Of a stretch of 64,000 bases of DNA, positions 52,728 through 60,834 are shown piece by piece. Positions within the stretch are counted from its first letter, which is position 1; each line of letters opens with the position of its first letter. The position numbers and the translations under genes are program-made. The notes beneath the pieces were generated by a model, which saw only the letters and a list, made by a program, of their open reading frames with translations, was not told where the DNA came from and did no database searches. The stretch is from Bacteroidales bacterium UBA1184 (GTDB lineage Bacteria; Bacteroidota; Bacteroidia; Bacteroidales; ML635J-15), in assembly GCA_002310235.1 (NCBI GenBank), contig DBYO01000047.1, forward strand, positions 9,532-73,531. Direction: 5' to 3'.

Positions 52728-53999
52728 ATGAGGTACTCATTTGTGTTAATATTAGCAGTTGCGCTAATTGCAACTATGGTTTCGTGCAATCGCAATGCCA
52801 AGCCCGAACCGGCAGTTTATGAGTGGGAAGTGTATAAAACGCAGGAAATCCTGGTAAATCCAGAAGACAGGGGCACTCGGTATGCCAGCAGAACGCGTCC
52901 TCTAACGCTTTTGGACATTGACGGCAAGGATGTTCTGGTCTTTTCTTATGAAGCTTATGGAGAAACCAATTCATATTATGACTTGGCAACAGGCAAAAAG
53001 ATGTATGAATTGGATAAAGCGGAAGATGTAGAGTTGGTGAGAGAGGAAAGAAAAGAAGTTGCGGATAATGTGTTTCATGTAAAAGCAATAGATTTAAACA
53101 CGTTGTATTTTGATACCATAATGCCAACAGAAGTTCAATTGGCTACGAGCAACGAGAAATTATATGTTGATACTATCTTCAGAGAGAAAAATGATATGCG
53201 TCGTACTTTTATATATGACAAAACTAATGATGTATATTATCATATTATAGCTTATGATTCTGAATACTATGGAAAGCATGTTCATACTTGTGTTCTTGCG
53301 GATAAGGATTTCAATTATATAGGTGAGATTTACAACGAACGTGGTATATGGTGTTCTAATGACAGAATTGCGATTAACTATGACATTGTCAACGATTCTA
53401 TCATAAAGCTGAACTATCTGAGGCTCACAAAGACCGACCGCGACTATAAGCAGTACATTGATTCGTGCCGTGCCGACCTTGAGAAAAGACATAAAGACTG
53501 GGAAGAATACAAAGTCAAGTTTGCTGAAGAAAACAGTCCTGTTGTGGCTTTGGTAAAGTCGAAGAACGAGATTGATGGTGCTATGTATAAGATAATTACG
53601 TTTTATTGCAAGAATGAAGTGTCAGATGCCGACAGAATGGTAATTGATTCGTTGATTGCTAGAAAGGAGATTGTCAATTTGGCGCCGATATACATTGTAG
53701 TTTCAGCCGAAAATGAAGAGCTTGCAGCATCGTACATAAAAGACAATGGACTCGATTGCATCGACAAGATTGTGTTCGACACCGAAGGTATAGCAAAGAC
53801 CGATGCCGGACAAGCTAATCCGCGCCTTATGCTGGTAGAGGATGGTCTCATAACAAAAGATATTGTTTATAGTACCGAGGACATTGCCAAGAAAATGATA
53901 CCTAGGGTGTTTGGCGTAGGCAGTGGAATGCAGTATGATATTTATTGTGAAATGCTTGTTGTAAGAGGGACACATCCGGATTATTTCTTTGACGATTAG
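52728..53999 (+). CDS. Putative lipoprotein, intact paralogue
   Basis: A 423-residue protein with a lipoprotein signal (ATMVSC, C20). It starts with EPAVYEWEVYKTQEIL and has LLDIDGKDVLVF and SYYDLATGKKMYEL, which hint at a beta-propeller-like receptor fold. The C-terminal ~150 residues (EIVNLAPIYIVVSAENEELAASY, MLVEDGLITKDIVYS) form a thioredoxin-like alternating pattern without cysteines. Family not recognised; DUF4221-type lipoproteins are one possibility. It is a tandem duplicate of 51507-52673 with 54 bases between. Confidence 0.7.
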   Translation: MRYSFVLILAVALIATMVSCNRNAKPEPAVYEWEVYKTQEILVNPEDRGTRYASRTRPLTLLDIDGKDVLVFSYEAYGETNSYYDLATGKKMYELDKAEDVELVREERKEVADNVFHVKAIDLNTLYFDTIMPTEVQLATSNEKLYVDTIFREKNDMRRTFIYDKTNDVYYHIIAYDSEYYGKHVHTCVLADKDFNYIGEIYNERGIWCSNDRIAINYDIVNDSIIKLNYLRLTKTDRDYKQYIDSCRADLEKRHKDWEEYKVKFAEENSPVVALVKSKNEIDGAMYKIITFYCKNEVSDADRMVIDSLIARKEIVNLAPIYIVVSAENEELAASYIKDNGLDCIDKIVFDTEGIAKTDAGQANPRLMLVEDGLITKDIVYSTEDIAKKMIPRVFGVGSGMQYDIYCEMLVVRGTHPDYFFDD

Positions 54000-54019
54000 T
54001 TGACGAACACATTAAATGG

Positions 54020-54047
54020 AAAAAAGGCTGCGATTGCAGCCTTTTTT
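54020..54047. terminator. Intrinsic terminator after the lipoprotein pair
   Basis: AAAAAAGGCTGC / GCAGCCTTTTTT, 12-bp perfect stem with loop GATT; symmetric and able to work on both strands. Confidence 0.9.
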
Positions 54048-54052
54048 TGTTT

Positions 54053-54273
54053 GATTGTAGATTACCGGCGCTGACGCGGGCGTCCTTGCAAAAAAATAGA
54101 AAACTTGCTTCTCTGCGTTTTCATTTTGTTTTCCTGCATGTTCTTTTGAATTAAAACTATGAAGAGGTGGGATTGGGGGATTATAGATCCCCGGCGCTGC
54201 CGCGAGCGTCCTTGCAAAAAAGGAAACTTGTTCCACTGCGTTTCCCTTTTGTTTTCCTGCAATTCCTTTAGAA
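54053..54273 (+). repeat. Two imperfect direct copies of a ~95-bp element
   Basis: Copy 1 54053-54150, copy 2 54179-54273. Shared blocks: GATTxTAGAT, CCGGCGCTGxCGCGxGCGTC, CTTGCAAAAAA, AAACTTG, CTGCGTTT, TTTTGTTTTCCTGCA, TTCxTTTxGAA. An open frame on the minus strand runs through both but is only the repeat itself. Confidence 0.7.
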
Positions 54274-54302
54274 AGCAAGCTTTCATGGATTTGCAGGAAA
54301 AC

Positions 54303-54335
54303 AAAAAGAGCGAAGTCAAAACTTCGCTCTTTTTT
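54303..54335. terminator. Terminator of the tRNA-Ser transcript
   Basis: 14-bp perfect stem AAAAAGAGCGAAGT / ACTTCGCTCTTTTT with loop CAAA, just past the tRNA 3' end on the minus strand. Confidence 0.88.
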
Positions 54336-54425
<90 letters not shown>

Positions 54426-54554
54426 GTGCTAAAATCTGAACATTTCCTATTAAGCGGAAATGCGGATGCAAAGATACATGTTTTTTGGATAACACAAAAA
54501 TTATTTCTGAAAATATTTTTATCCTTAAAAGTTTATTCGGAATTAATAAATAAT

Positions 54555-54562
54555 TATATTTG
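54555..54562 (+). promoter_or_regulatory. Promoter -7 box for lipoprotein at 54586
   Basis: TATATTTG, 23 bases before ATG 54586. Confidence 0.6.
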
Positions 54563-54585
54563 CAGTCTTGTAAAAGAATGTAGAT

Positions 54586-55467
54586 ATGAAGTGCAGAAAG
54601 TTTACAATAATAATTTCTGTGTTAGTGGTGGTGCTGTCCCTTTTTGCGTCGTGTAAAGGAAATGGTTCTGGCGGACGTGAATTGGTGTCGATGTATGGAT
54701 TGATTAACGGTTCCAACTGGCGAAGTGCCGATCCGACGGCGGTCATAAGCGATAGTAGGATAAAAATGACAGGTATTTCGGGTAACGGACAGGCAATAAT
54801 AATAACCCTTAATGCAAAGCAGGTCGGCGAATATACATTTACCCCAACTAACGGACATTATGCAGAATTTATTCCCAATATGGCTTCGGGAACAGAGCGT
54901 TTTTCAACGCTGAACGACGAGTCGGGAAGTGGTTATGTAAGGCTTTCGTCCCTTAACACCGAGACAAAGACTCTTGGTGGAGAGTTTGCCTTTACAGCAT
55001 ATCGTAACGATGGCGGTGTTAAGAATGTGACCGAAGGTAAGTTTACCAATGTGCCTTATACTTACTACGATTTTGGAGATGATGTATATACTAATGTTTT
55101 TAGTTATGGCACAGGTGGCACAATTTGGAGCGCAATCGACATATATGCAAACAAAACCGATACTGCTATGGTGGTGTATGGCGCTTGCGACCGTTCTGTA
55201 TCGTGGCAGAGTATAACATTGCGGTTGCCGACAAACATAACGACAGGTCGTCACGATTTCGGAAATGACATATCAGCTACTTTCCAGTTGGGATTTAATA
55301 ATTTCCAGGCAACTGAAGGTGCTGTTACAATTTCCGAATACAATACCAATACTAAGATTATCAAAGGAACCTTCTTCTTTAATTATATGAACAACAATAA
55401 CGAATTGCAGTCGGTAACCGATGGTACATTCGATATTAAATATACAGATTTGACAGTTATTGAATAA
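54586..55467 (+). CDS. Putative two-domain lipoprotein, unknown function
   Basis: A 293-residue protein with a lipoprotein signal (SLFASC, C23). Two similar beta-rich halves follow. Half 1 (~38-155) has [30 protein letters not shown] and VTEGKF. Half 2 (~180-288) has [28 protein letters not shown] and VTDGTF. The matched G-x-F-x-F/A-Y-x-N and VT(E/D)G(K/T)F blocks indicate internal duplication, resembling DUF6252-type surface lipoproteins. The stop is 31 bases before pckA; no promoter box is visible between. Confidence 0.7.
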   Translation: MKCRKFTIIISVLVVVLSLFASCKGNGSGGRELVSMYGLINGSNWRSADPTAVISDSRIKMTGISGNGQAIIITLNAKQVGEYTFTPTNGHYAEFIPNMASGTERFSTLNDESGSGYVRLSSLNTETKTLGGEFAFTAYRNDGGVKNVTEGKFTNVPYTYYDFGDDVYTNVFSYGTGGTIWSAIDIYANKTDTAMVVYGACDRSVSWQSITLRLPTNITTGRHDFGNDISATFQLGFNNFQATEGAVTISEYNTNTKIIKGTFFFNYMNNNNELQSVTDGTFDIKYTDLTVIE

Positions 55468-55498
55468 TATTTTAATTAACAAAATAAACATTTTTCAC

Positions 55499-57112
55499 AT
55501 GAACGAAAAAATATTGAAAGACCTCGCCAAAATAGGCATAACAGGTGTAAAAAAGCTTCATTATAATCCCTCATACGAGGAATTGTTCAAATTCGAAATG
55601 GACCCATCTCTCGAAGGTTTCGACAAGGGACAGCTTACAGAACTCGACGCTGTAAACGTAATGACGGGTATCTATACTGGTCGTTCGCCTAAGGATAAGT
55701 TCATCGTAATGGACGAAAACTCAAAGGATACCGTATGGTGGACAACCGATGAGTACAAGAACGACAACCACGTTTGCTCACAGGAGACTTGGAATGTTGT
55801 AAAGGATCTTGCAAAGAAGCAACTTTGCGACAAGGAATTGTTCGTGGTTGACGCTTTCTGCGGTGCCAACAAGGATACCCGCATGAATGTTCGTTTCATC
55901 ATGGAAGTTGCATGGCAGGCTCACTTCGTACGCAACATGTTCATCAAGCCGACCGAGGAAGAACTGAAAACTTTCGAACCGAACTTCACTGTTTACACCG
56001 CTTCGAAGGCTAAAGTAGAAAACTACAAGGAACTCGGTCTCAACAGCGAAACAGCAGTTGTTTTCAATATCACCAGCCGCGAGCAGGTTATCCTCAATAC
56101 TTGGTACGGTGGCGAAATGAAGAAGGGTATGTTCTCGATGATGAACTACTACCTTCCATTGCAAGGCATTGCTGCAATGCACTGCTCGGCAAACACCGAC
56201 ATGCAGGGCAAGCACACCGCTATCTTCTTCGGACTTAGCGGAACCGGCAAGACCACTCTTTCGACCGACCCGAAGCGCTTGCTCATCGGCGACGACGAAC
56301 ACGGATGGGACGACGACGGCGTTTTCAACTTCGAAGGCGGCTGCTACGCAAAGGTTATCAACCTCGACAAGGACAGCGAACCCGACATCTACAACGCAAT
56401 CCGTCGCAATGCACTTCTCGAGAACGTTACCGTTGACGAAAAGGGCAAAATCAATTTCGCCGACAAGAGCGTTACCGAAAATACCCGCGTAAGCTACCCG
56501 ATCGATCATATCGAGAAGATTGTTCGCCCGGTAAGCGCAGCTCCGGCAGCCGAAAACGTAATTTTCCTTTCGGCAGATGCATTCGGTGTTCTTCCTCCAG
56601 TTTCAATACTTACACCAGAACAGTGCAAGTACTACTTCCTCAGCGGTTTCACTGCTAAGTTGGCAGGTACAGAGCGTGGTATCACCGAGCCTACTCCAAC
56701 ATTCAGCGCTTGCTTCGGACAGGCATTCCTCGAATTGCATCCTACAAAGTACGCTGAAGAACTTGTAAAGCGCATGGAAAAGAGCAATGCTAAGGCTTAT
56801 TTGGTAAACACAGGCTGGAACGGTACTGGCAAGCGTATCTCGATTAAGGATACCCGTGGAATCATCGATGCAATCCTCGACGGCTCAATCCTGACCGCAC
56901 CAACAAAGAAGATTCCGTACTTCGACTTGGAAGTTCCGACCGCATTGCCAGGTGTAGACCCGAAGATTCTCGATCCGCGCGACACCTACGCAACCGCCAA
57001 CGAATGGGAAGTTAAGGCACGCGACCTTGCAGAACGCTTCATCAAGAACTTTGTTAAGTTTACCAGCAACCCAGCAGGCAAGAAACTTGTTGATGCAGGT
57101 CCAAAACTGTAA
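55499..57112 (+). CDS. pckA: Phosphoenolpyruvate carboxykinase (ATP)
   Basis: A 537-residue enzyme from ATG 55499 ([13 protein letters not shown]); an upstream TTG at 55460 overlaps the previous gene's end. Motifs: [12 protein letters not shown] (substrate); [12 protein letters not shown]; the kinase P-loop [11 protein letters not shown] (~245-255) with metal-binding GDDEHGWDD; and [11 protein letters not shown]. It interconverts oxaloacetate and PEP. In anaerobic Bacteroidales it usually runs in the carboxylating, ATP-forming direction on the way to succinate. A terminator follows. Confidence 0.97.
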   Translation: MNEKILKDLAKIGITGVKKLHYNPSYEELFKFEMDPSLEGFDKGQLTELDAVNVMTGIYTGRSPKDKFIVMDENSKDTVWWTTDEYKNDNHVCSQETWNVVKDLAKKQLCDKELFVVDAFCGANKDTRMNVRFIMEVAWQAHFVRNMFIKPTEEELKTFEPNFTVYTASKAKVENYKELGLNSETAVVFNITSREQVILNTWYGGEMKKGMFSMMNYYLPLQGIAAMHCSANTDMQGKHTAIFFGLSGTGKTTLSTDPKRLLIGDDEHGWDDDGVFNFEGGCYAKVINLDKDSEPDIYNAIRRNALLENVTVDEKGKINFADKSVTENTRVSYPIDHIEKIVRPVSAAPAAENVIFLSADAFGVLPPVSILTPEQCKYYFLSGFTAKLAGTERGITEPTPTFSACFGQAFLELHPTKYAEELVKRMEKSNAKAYLVNTGWNGTGKRISIKDTRGIIDAILDGSILTAPTKKIPYFDLEVPTALPGVDPKILDPRDTYATANEWEVKARDLAERFIKNFVKFTSNPAGKKLVDAGPKL

Positions 57113-57130
57113 AATGGTTTGTACAACAAT

Positions 57131-57162
57131 AAAAAAGTTCCGTCGAATGGCGGAACTTTTTT
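57131..57162. terminator. Intrinsic terminator after pckA
   Basis: AAAAAAGTTCCG / CGGAACTTTTTT, 12-bp perfect stem with 8-base loop. Confidence 0.9.
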
Positions 57163-57192
57163 TGTTTATGTTTGTCGTTGCTTGCAGATATT

Positions 57193-57264
57193 AGTCGTTG
57201 CTCGCAACGACTCTACAGACTTTCGACTCTTAACTTTTAACTTTTAACTATCAACTTTTAACTT
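57193..57264 (+). repeat. Palindrome plus 7-bp-period array
   Basis: Palindrome AGTCGTTGC-TC-GCAACGACT (57193-57212), then five heptamers in phase (57230-57264): TTAACTT, TTAACTT, TTAACTA, TCAACTT, TTAACTT. They reach into the stop codon of the transketolase gene. The palindrome shares GTTGC/GCAAC with that at 4774-4791. Confidence 0.7.
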
Positions 57265-58069
57265 ATCTCTCCCATCTTTCTTTGTCTTCCTTGCTTGGCG
57301 CTTTGCCGTGCCACTTGTAGTCGCCTTCGATTTCGGCTACCCCCTTGCCCATGGTTGTGTTGGCGATGAGGACTTTAGGTTTGTCGCCAGCCATGCTGTC
57401 GAAAGTATTGACAAGTTCCTCTATGCTGTTGCCGTTGCACTCGTAAACTTCCCAGCCGAACGACGACCATTTTTCGCGCAGAGGTTCAAGACCCATCACG
57501 TTTTCGTTTGGGCCGTCGATTTGCAGACGGTTGCGGTCAACTATTGCAATAATGTTGCTGAGCTTGTGGTGTGCTGCGCTCATTGCTGCTTCCCATACTT
57601 CACCTTCCTGAATTTCGCCATCGCCGCATATGCAGAAAATCTTGCGGTTGCAGCCGTCAACCTTATCGGAAAGTGCCATACCCACGCATATCGACAAACC
57701 TTGTCCGAGCGAACCCGATGCCGACTCCACTCCTGGCAGTCCCGATGCCAATGACGGATGTCCTTGCAGACGGCCGCCAATCTTGCGCAAAGTCATAAGC
57801 TCTTCCTTTGGGAAGTATCCTGCATTGGCTAGTGTAGCGTAAAGCACCGGTGCAGTGTGGCCTATCGAAAGTATCAGCTTGTCGCGGTTGGGCATCTGCG
57901 GATTTTTGGGGTCGTGCTTCATGGTGTGGAAGTAGAGGACTGTGAAAATGTCGGCAAGGTCGAGCGAACCGCCTATGTGTCCAGACCCTGCTTCACACAG
58001 CGAGTCGATTATGTCGCGGCGTATAGTGGCGGCGATGTTTTCGAGCCTCTTCAATTCCGTATTGTCCAT
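57263..58069 (-). CDS. Transketolase, N-terminal (TPP-binding) subunit
   Basis: A 268-residue protein equal to the N-terminal half of transketolase. Visible: GSGHIGGSLDLADI, SIGHTAPVLYATLANAGYF, GSLGQGLSICVGMAL, and the thiamine pyrophosphate motif from GDGEIQEG to the Asn in IVDRNRLQ. It transfers two-carbon units in the pentose phosphate pathway together with a separate C-terminal subunit. No C-terminal subunit gene is next to it: upstream is a SPOR protein whose stop overlaps the start (TAATG), downstream are repeats and pckA. The partner must lie elsewhere. Confidence 0.93.
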   Translation of the reverse strand: MDNTELKRLENIAATIRRDIIDSLCEAGSGHIGGSLDLADIFTVLYFHTMKHDPKNPQMPNRDKLILSIGHTAPVLYATLANAGYFPKEELMTLRKIGGRLQGHPSLASGLPGVESASGSLGQGLSICVGMALSDKVDGCNRKIFCICGDGEIQEGEVWEAAMSAAHHKLSNIIAIVDRNRLQIDGPNENVMGLEPLREKWSSFGWEVYECNGNSIEELVNTFDSMAGDKPKVLIANTTMGKGVAEIEGDYKWHGKAPSKEDKERWER

Positions 58070-58506
58070 TAGTGGATGGGGTATTTTATATTGGTCTTTA
58101 TGATGTATGCTTCCGGATATTTTGCCAAAAGCTCTTTCATTAGCACCAAAGCCTCGAATCGTGTCATAAAGTCGCCTACGTGTACTTCGAAGTTAGGTTC
58201 TACGAAAGTGACGTATGCTTCGTGGTCGTCGTTGCTGCAAGCAGAACGGATGGCGTTGGCACGCGAACGCGAGTCCTGGGTGTTCTGTGCAAATACCTTT
58301 ACGCGGTAGCCAGGAAAGCCGTCGCGTTTCTTGTTAAGGCCCACACAGGTTTCCATAAAATTCTTCAGAGCGGCGTCCTGTTCTATTTTTACTTTTCCGT
58401 TGTAGATGGAGTCGTTGAAATATTTTATGCGCGAAGGGGTAATGTTCTGTCCCATCATTTGCAATGAGCAGAAGGCTATTATGAATAGTATTGCGAACTT
58501 TTTCAT
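58069..58506 (-). CDS. Exported SPOR-like domain protein
   Basis: A 145-residue protein with a signal peptide (FIIAFCSLQMMGQ). The C-terminal ~80 residues match a SPOR-type repeat fold: GYRVKVFAQNTQDSRSRANAI, then EPNFEVHVGDFMTRFEALVLM and YIIKTNI. SPOR domains bind denuded peptidoglycan glycan strands, often at septa. The stop overlaps the transketolase start (TAATG). A promoter box lies upstream. Confidence 0.8.
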   Translation of the reverse strand: MKKFAILFIIAFCSLQMMGQNITPSRIKYFNDSIYNGKVKIEQDAALKNFMETCVGLNKKRDGFPGYRVKVFAQNTQDSRSRANAIRSACSNDDHEAYVTFVEPNFEVHVGDFMTRFEALVLMKELLAKYPEAYIIKTNIKYPIH

Positions 58507-58521
58507 CTAAGAAAATTTTTG

Positions 58522-58529
58522 CAAAGGTA
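58522..58529 (-). promoter_or_regulatory. Promoter -7 box for the SPOR-transketolase unit
   Basis: On the minus strand TACCTTTG, 15 bases before the ATG at 58506; it abuts the stop of the next gene. Confidence 0.6.
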
Positions 58530-59000
58530 TTAAAAAAACTTGAATCTGCTCAAATTCTCCAGATGCTCAACCTTTATTTTTTTCGACACGATGAATTTCG
58601 AAACCTTCACATATCCCGACAATTTTAGGTTAACGTTGCCTTTGGCGAACGCATTTGTCAGCGTTATAGGATCTTTTACAATGTCCTTGAACGAAACATC
58701 GTAATTTATTGGGTAGGCATTGTTTGATTTTGGCTTGATGTGTATCCTGTCTTTTTTGTTGAAGCATCCAATGGGAATGTCGTTGATGGTAACGTCAAGT
58801 TTCACTCCTTTAACATTGAATCCAAACGAGTTGGGGTTGTCAATAGGAATTTTTCCACCGATGCTTATTCCGCTCAGACTCAAGTTGTTTACTTTTACGT
58901 CTTTGGGTGTGCCAACACTCACTTCTTGAATTGCACATGAGTTCATTCCTGCGATTATTATCGAAAGTGCCAGCAACAATATTGATATTCTTGTTTTCAT
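58530..59000 (-). CDS. LEA type 2 / WHy-domain lipoprotein
   Basis: A 156-residue protein from the ATG at 59000 (MKTRISILLLALS); a TTG at 59018 lies inside the promoter box. Lipobox AGMNSC. The body fits the LEA-2 fold: VKVNNLSLSGISIGGKIPID, then NPNSFGFNVKGVKLDVTIND (the N-P-N-x-F/Y-x-F motif) and PINYDVSFKD. LEA-2 proteins are beta-sandwich envelope proteins with roles in desiccation or stress; function here is unknown. Confidence 0.8.
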   Translation of the reverse strand: MKTRISILLLALSIIIAGMNSCAIQEVSVGTPKDVKVNNLSLSGISIGGKIPIDNPNSFGFNVKGVKLDVTINDIPIGCFNKKDRIHIKPKSNNAYPINYDVSFKDIVKDPITLTNAFAKGNVNLKLSGYVKVSKFIVSKKIKVEHLENLSRFKFF

Positions 59001-59015
59001 CGTTACAATTTTTTG

Positions 59016-59023
59016 CAAAGGTA
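59016..59023 (-). promoter_or_regulatory. Promoter -7 box for LEA-type gene
   Basis: On the minus strand TACCTTTG, 15 bases before ATG 59000; it decides that start. Confidence 0.6.
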
Positions 59024-59121
59024 AGGAAAAGATTCGATGATTTTATAATTTGAAGATTCAAAAATTAAACCACATTTTTGCATAATTGTCAATTGTTAAT
59101 TGTCAATTATCAATTTTTTAT

Positions 59122-59129
59122 TACCTTTG
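59122..59129 (+). promoter_or_regulatory. Promoter -7 box for bactofilin-atpZ unit
   Basis: TACCTTTG, 20 bases before ATG 59150. Confidence 0.6.
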
Positions 59130-59149
59130 AGGTCGAAAAAATATAAGTT

Positions 59150-59521
59150 ATGGCACGAAGCGAAGAAATAAGCAACAACCTTAATATTATCGGTAGTGAA
59201 ACTACTATCGTTGGTAATATTGTTTCGCAGGGCGATGTGAGGTTCGATGGGACATTAGAGGGAAATCTTACAACCCAGTCAAAACTGGTAATAGGTACAA
59301 CCGGTAAGATTGCAGGAGAAATAAAATGTAGAGATTGTGAGGTGGCAGGAACAGTACGAGGCAAGATAAAAGTCGAAAACTTGCTGATGCTCAAAGCTAC
59401 AGCAATGGTCGAAGGTGAGATAAAAACCTCAAAGTTGGCCATTGAGCCCAATGCTGTATTCTCCGGCACTTGTAGCATGAGTACCGCCGAACCGGCCGCC
59501 GACGAGGTGTACAATGGATAA
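59150..59521 (+). CDS. Bactofilin (polymer-forming cytoskeletal protein)
   Basis: A 123-residue protein with the right-handed beta-helix pattern of bactofilins: short strands with periodic glycine and hydrophobics (GSETTIVGNIVSQGDVRFDG, LEGNLTTQSKLVIGTTGKIAG, VAGTVRGKIKVENLLML, AMVEGEI). Disordered tails flank it. Bactofilins polymerise without nucleotide and scaffold cell-wall enzymes. The 3' end overlaps the atpZ start by 8 bases. Confidence 0.95.
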   Translation: MARSEEISNNLNIIGSETTIVGNIVSQGDVRFDGTLEGNLTTQSKLVIGTTGKIAGEIKCRDCEVAGTVRGKIKVENLLMLKATAMVEGEIKTSKLAIEPNAVFSGTCSMSTAEPAADEVYNG

Positions 59522-59744
59522 CAAGGAAAAAGACGACAAGTTCAATTCAAGTCTTGGAAAATGGGCGCGATATACGTCGCTGGCATTCGAGATGGGAATT
59601 GTGATATTTGCAGGTGCTTTCGGCGGACTTAAGCTCGACGAGTATTTCGACACCTCCAAACCGTGGTTTACGGTGGGCTTGTCGCTTTTTGCTGTGTTTG
59701 CTTCAATATATATAGTAGTAAAAGGTGTGAAAAATGAAAAGTAA
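59514..59744 (+). CDS. AtpZ-like ATP synthase accessory protein
   Basis: A 76-residue protein. A charged N-terminus is followed by two membrane helices (~24-40 and ~50-68) with GAFGGLKLDEYFDTSKPWFTV between, the G-x-x-LD-x-x-F pattern of AtpZ. It overlaps bactofilin upstream and the AtpI-like gene downstream, so expression is tightly coupled. AtpZ/AtpI proteins assist c-ring assembly or ion supply. Confidence 0.85.
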   Translation: MDNKEKDDKFNSSLGKWARYTSLAFEMGIVIFAGAFGGLKLDEYFDTSKPWFTVGLSLFAVFASIYIVVKGVKNEK

Positions 59745-60135
59745 TTCTCTAGTTGGAGTTCTGGCAAAGCTTGCAATATTCGGCGTGGGTCTGTTTGCCG
59801 TGCATTTCTTGTTGGCGCGTGCTTTCCCCGTGTGTGCCGCCACGGGAATCTACGAGGCGCATCTTTTCCTTTTTGTGCTTACTGTGGCAGTGGTCTTGGT
59901 GCTCAAGTTCATATTTAGGAAAATGACGCAGAAGCAAGGTCTTTTCGGCTATATCTTCATGGCGTCGAGCCTTGTGAAGATGGCCTTGTGCGTGGTATTC
60001 CTTATTCCTATAATAAGAAGCGATGCCGATTATCGCATTGCGTACGTGGTGCAGTTTTTCGTGCTGTATTTTGCATATCTCGTTATGGAGGTTGTGCTTG
60101 TTGCTAAGCTGCTGAAGGCATCGCAGGAATCCTAA
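59734..60135 (+). CDS. AtpI-like membrane protein
   Basis: A 133-residue protein with four membrane helices and little else (GVLAKLAIFGVGLFAVHFLL; LFLFVLTVAVVLVLKFIF; IFMASSLVKMALCVVFLI; YVVQFFVLYFAYLVMEVVLV). Position between atpZ and the atp operon, size and topology fit an AtpI-type accessory subunit, although sequence signatures are weak. The stop codon runs directly into an 8-bp-period repeat array, and no terminator follows. Confidence 0.7.
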   Translation: MKSNSLVGVLAKLAIFGVGLFAVHFLLARAFPVCAATGIYEAHLFLFVLTVAVVLVLKFIFRKMTQKQGLFGYIFMASSLVKMALCVVFLIPIIRSDADYRIAYVVQFFVLYFAYLVMEVVLVAKLLKASQES

Positions 60136-60239
60136 ATCCTCAAATCCTCAAATTTTCAAATCTTCAAATCTTCAAACCTTCAAATCTGAAACCAGAAACT
60201 TGAAACCTTAAACTTTAAACCTTGAACTATTGAACCTTG
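60134..60239 (+). repeat. 8-bp then 7-bp-period tandem array
   Basis: Six octamers in phase (AAATCCTC twice, AAATTTTC, AAATCTTC twice, AAACCTTC), then heptamers (AAATCTG, AAACCAG, AAACTTG, AAACCTT, AAACTTT, AAACCTT) and two octamers (GAACTATT, GAACCTTG). The array begins on the stop codon of the AtpI-like gene. Confidence 0.8.
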
Positions 60240-60359
60240 TACAGTCGCTGCGCGACACGACGCAACAATAAACTATTGAACTTTCATAAAACAAAATATA
60301 ATAATTGTCGTATAATATTAAGAGTTTATAAATTGGGTATAGAATAAAAACTAAAAGCC

Positions 60360-60737
60360 ATGGAAGAAGAAAAGACCAGATATTCTCAGGAAGAGCTTGA
60401 AGAATTCAAGGAAATAATTCTCAAGAAGTTGGAACGTGCACAGGCCGATTTCGACTTGTACAAGAGTATGTTAACTAAGGAAGACATGAACGACATCGAT
60501 GATACTTCGCCAACATTCAAGGTATTGGAAGAAGGTCAGAACGTATTGTCGAAAGAAGAAATCGGACGTATTGCACAGCGTCAGCTTAAGTTCATACAGA
60601 ACTTGCAGGCAGCACTTTTCAGGATCGAGATTGGCACCTACGGCATCTGCCGAAAGACTGGCAAACTGATTCCAAAGGAGAGACTTCGCGCCGTTCCTCA
60701 TGCAACACTTTGCGTCGAAGCAAAGCAGAACAGATAA
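60360..60737 (+). CDS. DksA/TraR-type regulator with reduced zinc finger
   Basis: A 125-residue protein. A long N-terminal coiled coil (EELEEFKEIILKKLERAQAD) is followed by a C-terminal finger region, YGICRKTGKLIPKERLRAVP and HATLCVEA. Classical DksA has four cysteines; here only two remain (C111 and C122 by my count), with Arg/Lys/Glu in the other places, as in many Bacteroidota relatives. It should contact the RNA polymerase secondary channel, the site also used by GreA. It lies between two blocks of ATP synthase genes. Confidence 0.85.
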   Translation: MEEEKTRYSQEELEEFKEIILKKLERAQADFDLYKSMLTKEDMNDIDDTSPTFKVLEEGQNVLSKEEIGRIAQRQLKFIQNLQAALFRIEIGTYGICRKTGKLIPKERLRAVPHATLCVEAKQNR

Positions 60738-60738
60738 A

Positions 60739-60772
60739 AAAATTGGCCTCGAAAACGAGGTCAATTTTTTTT
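60739..60772 (+). terminator. Intrinsic terminator after the DksA-like gene
   Basis: AAAATTGGCCTCG / CGAGGTCAATTTT with loop AAAA (one G-T), then a T-run. Confidence 0.87.
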
Positions 60773-60795
60773 GTTCAACGAAAAACATTATTTCT

Positions 60796-60803
60796 TACAT
60801 TTG
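60796..60803 (+). promoter_or_regulatory. Promoter -7 box for kbl
   Basis: TACATTTG with TTTG at 60770-60773, 22 bases upstream; ATG at 60835. Confidence 0.62.
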
Positions 60804-60834
60804 CCAATCGAAAATAATTTAAAAACAAAATATC

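Noticed and set aside
54012..54319. Minus-strand frames through the 95-bp repeats that encode two similar peptides
   Set aside because: The similarity only reflects the DNA repeat; no ribosome site, and the frames shift between copies.
55778..56509. Minus-strand open frame of 243 codons in pckA
   Set aside because: Fully antisense to a conserved enzyme and has no supporting features.
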